Source: Bacteroides sp. (GTDB taxonomy: Bacteria > Bacteroidota > Bacteroidia > Bacteroidales > Bacteroidaceae). Taken from it: DNA of 32,447 bases. Made by a program: the position numbers and the translations under genes. The notes below the pieces were generated by a model. That model was given only the letters and a program-made list of their open reading frames with translations. It searched no databases and was not told where the DNA came from. Positions 26,565 through 32,447 of the stretch are shown here, piece by piece. Positions within the stretch are counted from its first letter, which is position 1. Each line of letters starts with the position of its first letter. The stretch covers positions 1 through 32,447 of the forward strand of contig JAFURM010000052.1 in the NCBI GenBank assembly GCA_017471925.1. Direction: 5' to 3'.

Positions 26565-28448
26565 ATGAAAGATAGAATTGTAATATTTCTCAAGACTTAT
26601 TTTTTGTTTGTAGCCCTCTTCGTGTTGCAGAAGCCGCTGTTCATGGCCTGTTACCCGTCCATTTATACCGATGTCTCTTGCTGGGATTGGTTGCTCACCA
26701 TGTGGCACGGCTTGCCGTTGGACTTTTCGTTGGCCGGTTATCTGACTGCACTTCCGGGGTTGATGCTCCTTGCTTCAGCATGGACCCTATCACATGTGCT
26801 CAGACGTGTGTGGAACGGTTATTTCCTCTTGATAGCCTGCCTGCTATCGTTGGTATTGGTGGTAGATTTGGCATTATATGGCTATTGGGGCTTCCGTCTG
26901 GATGCTACCCCCTTGTTCTACTTCTTCTCTTCTCCTCGCGATGCTGTGGCCAGCGTCAGTTGGTGGTTTGTACTGGGAGGAGTGCTTGCTTGGGTTGGTT
27001 GCACTTTCCTTTTTGCTTGGACATTCCGGAAACTCCTCCTGTCCAAGCAGGGCTTCCAGCGTCTGAAGTTACCTTTCCAGGCTTTGCCTGTCTCTTTGGT
27101 TCTGCTACTTCTCACGGGATTGCTTTTCATCCCCATTCGTGGCGGTTTCACGGTTTCTACCATGAACACGGGAAAAGTCTATTTCAGTTCCAATCTTCGC
27201 CTGAATCATGCCGCGACCAATCCGGCCTTCAATTTGTTGGAATCCCTCTCCAAGCAAAAGAACTTTGCCAAGCAATACCGCTTCATGGGAGCAGATGAGG
27301 CCGACAGAGCGTTTACCGCCATGCTGGATTCCCAGGTCTTGGCCGATACCCTGTCTGTCTCTTCCGGAGCACCAGTGGACGAACTCTTCACTATGCGCCG
27401 TCCCGATGTGATGTTGGTTATTTTGGAGAGTTTTTCTTCCCGCTTGATGACCACTCTTGGAGGAGAACCGGGTATTGCTATCCATTTGGACTCTTTGGCG
27501 CAGGAAGGCGTACTTTTCACCAATTTTTTTGCCAACAGTTTCCGTACCGACCGCGGGCTTGTAGCCATCATGAGCGGCTATCCGGCACAGCCTACTACAA
27601 GCATTATGAAGTATTCACGGAAGACCCAACATCTTCCTGCCATTGCCTCCTCTTTGCGTAAGGCCGGATATGCCACACAATATTATTATGGTGGTGATGC
27701 AGACTTCACCAACATGCGCTCCTATCTGATGTCATCAGGTATTGAGGATATCGTTTGTGATCGCGACTTCCCCGTTTCCGAGCGTCTGAGCAAATGGGGA
27801 GCACATGACCATGTGCTTTTCAACCGTTTGATAACCGATTTGGAGCATGAGGCTCAGATGATGGAACAGACCGGCCGCAAACCCTTCTATCGGGTGGTAC
27901 AGACCTCCAGCAGTCACGAGCCTTTCGAGGTTCCTTATCGCCGTTTGGAGAACGACCGTCTGAATGCTTTTGCCTATACGGACAGTTGCGTAGCCGATTT
28001 TGTACACCGTTTCCGTGAATTGCCCCAGTGGAAGAATACCGTACTCATTCTCGTTCCCGACCATTTGGGTGCCTATCCGGAGCAGTTGGACAACTTCTCT
28101 TTGGAACGCTACCGCATACCCTTGCTTATGATAGGCGGTGCCGTACGCCAACCGCGATGCATAGATGTCTATGGGTCTCAGCAGGATTTGGCTGCCACTC
28201 TGTTGGCCCAGCTCGGTTTGCCGCATGATGAATTCACTTTCAGTAAGGATATGCTCAATCCCGATTCTCCCCATTTCGCTTTCTTCACGGTGCCCGATGC
28301 CTTTGGCATGGTCACTTCCGATGGTCAGGTCATTTATGACAACCAGGCTGGCCGTGTCGTTTGGGAAGCAGGAGAAGCGGCTGGCGAAAATCTTCTCAAG
28401 GGTAAAGCCTATCTGCAGAAACTTTATGATGACCTTGCTTCACGTTAA
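26565..28448 (+). CDS. LtaS-like sulfatase-fold phosphotransferase
   Basis: Membrane enzyme of the alkaline phosphatase/sulfatase fold, related to lipoteichoic acid synthase. The 627 residues have an N-terminal membrane part of about five helices (about 8-30, 52-80, 85-108, 135-155, 172-192) and a periplasmic catalytic domain. Probable metal and active-site residues: E288 in LVILESFSS, the nucleophile T328 in SFRTDRGLVAIMSG, H451 in SSSHEPFEVP and D499-H500 in VPDHLGAY. In Gram-positives the family polymerises glycerol phosphate; Bacteroidales have no LTA, so the product is probably another phosphoglycerol- or phosphoethanolamine-modified envelope sugar (inference). First gene of an envelope cluster with PAP2 and MscS genes. 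Confidence 0.87.
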   Translation: MKDRIVIFLKTYFLFVALFVLQKPLFMACYPSIYTDVSCWDWLLTMWHGLPLDFSLAGYLTALPGLMLLASAWTLSHVLRRVWNGYFLLIACLLSLVLVVDLALYGYWGFRLDATPLFYFFSSPRDAVASVSWWFVLGGVLAWVGCTFLFAWTFRKLLLSKQGFQRLKLPFQALPVSLVLLLLTGLLFIPIRGGFTVSTMNTGKVYFSSNLRLNHAATNPAFNLLESLSKQKNFAKQYRFMGADEADRAFTAMLDSQVLADTLSVSSGAPVDELFTMRRPDVMLVILESFSSRLMTTLGGEPGIAIHLDSLAQEGVLFTNFFANSFRTDRGLVAIMSGYPAQPTTSIMKYSRKTQHLPAIASSLRKAGYATQYYYGGDADFTNMRSYLMSSGIEDIVCDRDFPVSERLSKWGAHDHVLFNRLITDLEHEAQMMEQTGRKPFYRVVQTSSSHEPFEVPYRRLENDRLNAFAYTDSCVADFVHRFRELPQWKNTVLILVPDHLGAYPEQLDNFSLERYRIPLLMIGGAVRQPRCIDVYGSQQDLAATLLAQLGLPHDEFTFSKDMLNPDSPHFAFFTVPDAFGMVTSDGQVIYDNQAGRVVWEAGEAAGENLLKGKAYLQKLYDDLASR

Positions 28449-28460
28449 TATTTACCGGTG

Positions 28461-29129
28461 ATGACAGAATTATTACAGTGGCTCACGGAGCTTGACAATC
28501 AGATACTCTTGACCGTCAATGGATGGCATTCACCGTTCTTTGACTATTTCATGAAAGCCTATAGCGGAAAAGTTGTGTGGGTGCCCATGTATGCCGCTAT
28601 TCTTTATGTCATTGTGCGCAACTTCCATTGGCGTACATCACTCTTCTGCATGATAGCGGTGGCACTGACCATCACCTTTGCCGATCAGATGGGAGCTACC
28701 GTGATACGTCCGTTGGTGGAACGTCTGCGCCCGGCCAATCCGGATAATCCCATATCAGAGATGGTCCATATTGTGGATGGCTATCGGGGTGGTCGCTATG
28801 GTTTCCCTTCTTGCCATGCAGCCAATACATTCGGATTGGCATTCTTCATCCTGTTCCTTTTCAGAAAGCGCTGGCTCAGCTGTTACATGATGATATGGGC
28901 TGCTTTAACTTCCTATTCACGCATGTATCTCGGTGTGCACTATTTGGGCGACCTGTTGGCAGGCATGCTTCTTGGAGCCTTGGGAGCCTGGCTGATGTAT
29001 CAGCTGTTTGTGCGTGTCAGCCGTTATGAACGTCCGTCTCTTGTCAGCCGTCTCTATCTGCCTGTACATGTGGGCATCCTCACGATGCTCAGTATGGCTA
29101 TTTACGCAGCTCTTCGCCTGATATTGTAG
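28461..29129 (+). CDS. PAP2-family membrane phosphatase
   Basis: Acid-phosphatase-type enzyme acting on lipid phosphates such as phosphatidate or undecaprenyl diphosphate at the outer face of the inner membrane. The 222 residues include the three motifs: RPLVERLRP (the K/R-x6-RP motif), FPSCHAAN (PSGH type, with Cys for Gly) and SRMYLGVHYLGD (SRx5Hx3D, catalytic His). Several membrane helices separate them. ATG at 28461 is preferred over GTG at 28458. It follows the LtaS-like gene by 12 bases: one operon. LtaS-like enzymes leave diacylglycerol or lipid by-products, so a lipid phosphatase beside them makes sense. Confidence 0.9.
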   Translation: MTELLQWLTELDNQILLTVNGWHSPFFDYFMKAYSGKVVWVPMYAAILYVIVRNFHWRTSLFCMIAVALTITFADQMGATVIRPLVERLRPANPDNPISEMVHIVDGYRGGRYGFPSCHAANTFGLAFFILFLFRKRWLSCYMMIWAALTSYSRMYLGVHYLGDLLAGMLLGALGAWLMYQLFVRVSRYERPSLVSRLYLPVHVGILTMLSMAIYAALRLIL

Positions 29130-29224
29130 CACCGTTATAGGCAGCGGAAAATTCAGGACCGGCTTCTTGCCGAACATCTTGTGCACGTTTTTGTTTCTCA
29201 TGAGTATCACAAAAGCGAAGACAT

Positions 29225-30394
29225 ATGAGGAGTTTAGGCAGTTGGATGAACGAGGTTCTGATAGGGTGGGGAGTAGACCCCCAAATAGCCAACATGTTCG
29301 ATGAGAGCATCATCGCCTTGCTGATGGTGGCCTTGTCTGTTGGTTTAGACTACTTGTGTCAGTTCATTTTCCTTGGCGGAATGAGACGCATCACCCGTCA
29401 TGGCATGCGCAAATGGAGCACATTATTGGTGAAGCGTAAGGTCGGACACTATCTGATTCATGCCCTTCCGGGACTTTTGGTCTACTATTTGCTACCCTTG
29501 GCTTTTGTGCAGGGGCGGGAGATGTTGATGGTTTCCCAAAGACTCTGTTCCATCTACTTGACCGTGGTACTTCTGTTGGCCATCAATGGCTTCCTGCTGG
29601 TACTGCTGGATCTTTACAACTCCAAGGAATTGCGTAAGAGTCATCCCATGAAAGGATTGGTACAGGTGTTTCAGGTCTTGCTCTTTTTTGTAGGAGGCAT
29701 TGTGATTATCGCCATTATGGTCAACAAATCGCCCGCCAGCCTGTTTGCCGGTTTGGGAGCATCTGCCGCAGTGTTGATGCTGATATTCCGTGACACCATT
29801 TTAGGTTTCGTGTCAGGTGTGCAGTTGTCTGCCAACGATATGTTGCGCATTGGTGATTGGGTGCAGATGCCCAATGGAACCGCCAATGGCCTGGTGGAAG
29901 AGATAACCCTGAATACCGTAAAGATAAAGAATTGGGATGAAACCATCTCCACCATTCCTCCTTATACCCTGGTTAACAATGCTTTCATTAACTGGCGGGG
30001 GATGAAGGAGAGTGATGGACGTCGGGTGAACAAGAATATCTGTCTGGATATGACCACCCTCCATTTCTGTACACCCGATGAGTTGGAAACCATTCGCAAG
30101 AATGTTCCCCTGATGGCCGACTATCATCCACAAGAGGGAGAGACCCCTACCAATGCCCAACTCTATCGTGTCTACATAGAACGTTACCTCTGCAGCCTCC
30201 CTGTAGTCAATACCGAAATGGACATGATTGTCAGCCAGAAAGAGCCTACCACTTATGGTGTCCCCATCCAGGTCTATTTCTTTTCACGCAATAAAATATG
30301 GCGGGAATATGAGCGTATACAATCAGACATCTTCGATCACCTGCTGGTCATGGTACAGCCCTTTGGACTGAAACTCTATCAGTATTCAGACTGA
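29225..30394 (+). CDS. MscS-family mechanosensitive channel (YbdG-like)
   Basis: Inner-membrane channel that opens under membrane tension. The 389 residues have several N-terminal membrane helices (about 28-50, 75-97, 103-130, 145-165) and then the conserved pore helix and beta domain: SPASLFAGLGASAAVLMLIF, RDTILGFVSGVQLSANDMLRIGDWV, and GLVEEITLNTVKIKNWDETI, which match the MscS core. The extended C-terminal domain and length fit the YbdG branch. It lies 95 bases after the PAP2 gene with no promoter box seen, so it may be co-transcribed. Physiological role could be adaptation to osmotic stress. Confidence 0.9.
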   Translation: MRSLGSWMNEVLIGWGVDPQIANMFDESIIALLMVALSVGLDYLCQFIFLGGMRRITRHGMRKWSTLLVKRKVGHYLIHALPGLLVYYLLPLAFVQGREMLMVSQRLCSIYLTVVLLLAINGFLLVLLDLYNSKELRKSHPMKGLVQVFQVLLFFVGGIVIIAIMVNKSPASLFAGLGASAAVLMLIFRDTILGFVSGVQLSANDMLRIGDWVQMPNGTANGLVEEITLNTVKIKNWDETISTIPPYTLVNNAFINWRGMKESDGRRVNKNICLDMTTLHFCTPDELETIRKNVPLMADYHPQEGETPTNAQLYRVYIERYLCSLPVVNTEMDMIVSQKEPTTYGVPIQVYFFSRNKIWREYERIQSDIFDHLLVMVQPFGLKLYQYSD

Positions 30395-30417
30395 GTTACT
30401 CATGGAATAAACAAGAA

Positions 30418-30453
30418 AAGCCACTGTCATTTGGATGGCTATGACAGTGGCTT
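30418..30453. terminator. Bidirectional terminator between convergent genes
   Basis: AAGCCACTGTCAT pairs with ATGACAGTGGCTT (thirteen pairs, ten-base loop). On the minus strand it runs into TTCTTGTTT; on the plus strand the tail is poorer. It ends both the MscS gene and the YjbH-like gene. Confidence 0.75.
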
Positions 30454-30486
30454 CTGCAGATGGTTGCCCTATAACGAATCAAGTAG

Positions 30487-31290
30487 TTATTTCAGATGAA
30501 TCTTGAAATACAGCCCGACGGAAGGATGCTTGCATTGGTGCAGTTCACCTACAATATTGATACGCTCCTTCCAAAGTGAGTAACTGCCACCGATGTTTAC
30601 ACTTTGAGAATCATATTCCGCCATCAGTGTGGCTCCATTCAACAGCTTGTTCCAGAAAGAACTTTCCGGCACTTCAAAACGATAGCTTGCTCCCAAGCAC
30701 GGTCCGTTCAGGTGATTTATCTCCTTTTCATTATATACGTATGCCGCATGAATCCCAAGTGTCCCATATTCCTTAAAAGAGAGATGTTTGGTTGCCGCGA
30801 TATAGTAGCGGCAGAAGAAGCCGTTCTGACGCTGATCATTACTTGAAGAACCACCTTCCCAGCTGCCGGTTGTCGGGTCATTCAGCCCCACCACAATTTG
30901 TGGCGTCCATTCCTTCCACCATCCCTCTTTCCACACCCGCAATCGTCCATGAAAGGAACGGTCTTGGTTCACAAACTTCCCGTAGGTGGAAGGCACCCAG
31001 TGATAAATGCCCGGTTTGGCTTTCACCAGTACGCAGTTGTAGCCCACTTCTAACCAGGGGAATATCGTCACGTTCAGGTAATAGTTGAACGTATAGTAGT
31101 TACCCCACCACTCCTTGGACGGTATGATTTCAGGATTCAGCACTCCGCCGCCAAACATAAAGGTCTTGTCCCTTTGCATCTCGGCAGTCGGCATCTGGAG
31201 CAATCCCGTTGTTCCATACATGAATTGGGCATACAATCGCACCGTTCCTGCAGCAAGCAAAAATAGAAGCAAGCATATGATTTTTCTCAT
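30487..31290 (-). CDS. YjbH-domain outer-membrane/periplasmic protein
   Basis: A 267-residue exported protein: signal peptide (RKIICLLLFLLAAGTVRLYAQ, cleavage near residue 22), then QFMYGTTGLLQMPTAEMQ, the hallmark opening of YjbH-type proteins linked to exopolysaccharide export in enterobacteria. The rest alternates short strands rich in Trp, Tyr and Gly (GGVLNPEIIP, NYYTFNYYLNVTIFPWLEVG), as in a beta-barrel, ending in HLK. The neighbour upstream is a family 2 glycosyltransferase, which fits a polysaccharide role. Assigned by remembered family features; function in Bacteroides is not established. Confidence 0.7.
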   Translation of the reverse strand: MRKIICLLLFLLAAGTVRLYAQFMYGTTGLLQMPTAEMQRDKTFMFGGGVLNPEIIPSKEWWGNYYTFNYYLNVTIFPWLEVGYNCVLVKAKPGIYHWVPSTYGKFVNQDRSFHGRLRVWKEGWWKEWTPQIVVGLNDPTTGSWEGGSSSNDQRQNGFFCRYYIAATKHLSFKEYGTLGIHAAYVYNEKEINHLNGPCLGASYRFEVPESSFWNKLLNGATLMAEYDSQSVNIGGSYSLWKERINIVGELHQCKHPSVGLYFKIHLK

Positions 31291-31318
31291 TTTCCTATCA
31301 GAGTTTACTCAAAAGTCG

Positions 31319-31326
31319 TATTTTTG
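31319..31326 (+). promoter_or_regulatory. -7 promoter box of the small ORF at 31344
   Basis: TATTTTTG fits TAnnTTTG and is 17 bases before the ATG. No TTTG is seen at the proper distance upstream. Confidence 0.5.
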
Positions 31327-31343
31327 TCCAAAATATCTATAGC

Positions 31344-31448
31344 ATGACCGATAAACCATCCTTTTTCGAACGTTTCTTCTTGTCCGTACTGAACTGTGTC
31401 GGCAGAATTTTCTATTGGCTGTTTGGTATCAGGCACAGGCGAGATTAG
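31344..31448 (+). CDS. Candidate 34-residue hydrophobic basic peptide
   Basis: ATG to TAG encodes 34 residues, MTDKPSFFERFFLSV through NCVGRIFYWLFG to IRHRRD. The middle (about 7-29) is rich in Phe, Leu, Ile and Trp with two Arg, so it may be a membrane or amphipathic helix, and the end is strongly basic. A -7 box lies 17 bases upstream. It is divergent from the YjbH-like gene (53 bases between starts) and its stop overlaps that of the glycosyltransferase tail to tail by a few bases. No family is recognised. It could be a small membrane protein or chance; a toxin-like peptide is possible but no antitoxin RNA is seen. Confidence 0.45.
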   Translation: MTDKPSFFERFFLSVLNCVGRIFYWLFGIRHRRD

Positions 31449-32221
31449 CCCTTGTTCCCATTCATGAATTTGGCTTGTATGAACTGAGGCACCTTGCTGG
31501 CAATTTTCAGACTTAAAGCCCAATAGGGGTTAAAACCGTGTGAGCGATACATACGTATATCTTCTGCCCACTTCTGCTTCATCTTGCTACTGTCTGTAGA
31601 CAATCCCCCCATTCTCATCCTGATGACATATTCATTCAGGTAAGCCACCTTCAAATCCGCCTCATACAAGTATCTCACCAAGAAATCCGAATCTGCTGCA
31701 ATCTTGTAGCTTTCGTCATACAGTCCCCACTTCTCTATGCATTCCTTACGGATATAGACCGTCGGATGGAGGGGAAGCCAGCCTCTACGTACCTTTTTTT
31801 GGGAATAACTGCCGCTAATCCAGTTCCGTACAATCTTTTCAGTCTGTTCATAGTCTACAAACAGCCCATTGCCATAAACCAGTTCGGCCTCGCTTTTCTG
31901 AAACTCAGCTACAATCTTGCTGATGGTCGAAGCCTCATACAAGTAGTCGTCGGAATGAACCAGTCCAATGATATCTCCGGTAGCCATACGTATTCCTTTG
32001 TTTATGGCCTCATACATACCATGGTCAGGTTCAGAGATGAATTTCACTTGTTCCTCATGACCGATAATAGCCTCACGGATAGCAGCAATAGAACCATCCG
32101 TTGAACCCCCATCCACGATGATATATTCAATGTCAGGATAGTCCTGTGTCAATACACTTTTGATAGCGTCACGAATCGTTGCCTCCCGGTTGTAGCAGGA
32201 GGTAATAATGGATATTTTCAT
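31445..32221 (-). CDS. Family 2 glycosyltransferase
   Basis: Cytosolic or membrane-bound GT-A enzyme adding a sugar from a nucleotide donor to a growing glycan, likely surface polysaccharide. The 258 residues show the fold in order: MKISIITSCYNREATI (1-16), IEYIIVDGGSTDGS (31-44), EPDHGMYEAINKGI (64-77), ATGDIIGLVHSDDYLY (80-95) with the metal-binding D91-D92, and later GWLPLHPTVYIRKE. The C-terminal RMRMGGLSTDSS is typical of GT2 proteins like those in capsule loci. ATG at 32221 is chosen over a TTG nine bases upstream. No promoter box is found; two copies of a 19-bp repeat lie just upstream. Its acceptor is unknown. Confidence 0.87.
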   Translation of the reverse strand: MKISIITSCYNREATIRDAIKSVLTQDYPDIEYIIVDGGSTDGSIAAIREAIIGHEEQVKFISEPDHGMYEAINKGIRMATGDIIGLVHSDDYLYEASTISKIVAEFQKSEAELVYGNGLFVDYEQTEKIVRNWISGSYSQKKVRRGWLPLHPTVYIRKECIEKWGLYDESYKIAADSDFLVRYLYEADLKVAYLNEYVIRMRMGGLSTDSSKMKQKWAEDIRMYRSHGFNPYWALSLKIASKVPQFIQAKFMNGNKG

Positions 32222-32247
32222 AAAAGTCAAAATTGTCGTTTCTGATA

Positions 32248-32299
32248 TTTTCCATTTAGTGCAGTTCTAATGCATGGAATTTTTCCATTTAGTGCAGTT
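32248..32299. repeat. Pair of 19-bp direct repeats upstream of the glycosyltransferase
   Basis: TTTTCCATTTAGTGCAGTT occurs at 32248-32266 and again, perfectly, at 32281-32299, 33 bases apart (about three helical turns). Between them ATGGAA/TTCCAT forms a small inverted repeat. This could be a regulator site or the scar of a mobile element. The rest of 32222-32447 holds nothing I can assign; a frame on the minus strand is open from the right edge to 32392 but is too short to call. Confidence 0.6.
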
Positions 32300-32447
32300 T
32301 GTGCAGCGTAAGCACTCAATTGCTTAGGAAGTACTCAGAATGAGCCACTTCCATATTTGATTATTTTTGATTTTAACTATAATTTAAGATTTCACTTGCA
32401 GACTGAAACGGTTTGCAACAATGATTCCATGTCATTCTTTCCATAAA

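Noticed and set aside
32392-32445. 3' end of a gene entering from the right edge on the minus strand
   Set aside because: The open stretch is 17 codons in one frame, with no recognisable sequence; too short to support.

Overview
The window looks like ordinary chromosome of a Bacteroidales bacterium, most likely a Bacteroides. The main evidence is the promoter type: again and again a TAnnTTTG box (-7) sits just upstream of a gene, and in six clear cases (pfkB-like kinase, ABC-F, purL, riboflavin synthase, feoAB and a candidate small RNA) a TTTG or TTG box (-33) lies 20-21 bases further up; the tRNA operons show the same pair with 18-19 base spacers. Start codons rarely have a strong Shine-Dalgarno sequence, tRNA genes do not encode CCA, and the gene families (one-chain 1239-residue PurL, FeoA-FeoB fusion, DcaP-like porin, BspA-type LRR protein) fit that phylum. 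The species cannot be decided from the sequence alone.

Layout. 1-413: first 13 codons of a gene leaving the left edge, then a non-coding stretch with a long hairpin and a perfect palindrome. 414-3419: formate-tetrahydrofolate ligase (fhs) facing an outer-membrane porin-like gene. 3420-3793: a 22-bp degenerate tandem repeat. 3794-6732 (minus): PfkB-type kinase, tRNA-Thr, dnaJ, grpE. 7000-8616: ABC-F ATPase. 8639-13447 (minus): purL followed by a secreted leucine-rich-repeat protein. 13795-19537 (plus): phoU, two candidate small RNAs, riboflavin synthase, nitroreductase, PcrA/UvrD helicase, carboxynorspermidine decarboxylase. 19648-20268: six-tRNA operon (Gly-Leu-Leu-Gly-Leu-Gly). 20336-22015: DUF454 membrane protein and tilS (convergent). 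22144-24824: feoAB and a Cys-rich small membrane protein. 24893-26500: tRNA-Cys and a ModF-like double ATPase. 26565-30394: an envelope cluster of LtaS-like transferase, PAP2 phosphatase and MscS channel. 30487-32221: YjbH-like protein, a 34-residue small ORF, and a family 2 glycosyltransferase, probably the edge of a surface-polysaccharide region.

Functionally the window is mostly housekeeping: one-carbon and purine metabolism (fhs makes the 10-formyl-THF used in purine synthesis; purL is in that pathway), chaperones, flavin, polyamine, DNA repair, tRNA supply and modification, and ferrous iron uptake, with envelope genes at the right. I see no phage, integrase, complete insertion sequence, CRISPR array or obvious defence system. 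The points most worth a second look are two promoter-to-terminator small RNA units between phoU and ribE, a 34-residue ORF with its own promoter at 31344, two genes that begin 15-17 bases after a strong tRNA-operon terminator with no promoter of their own, the 22-bp repeat array, and two double-ATPase proteins whose lost catalytic residues fall into one composite site.
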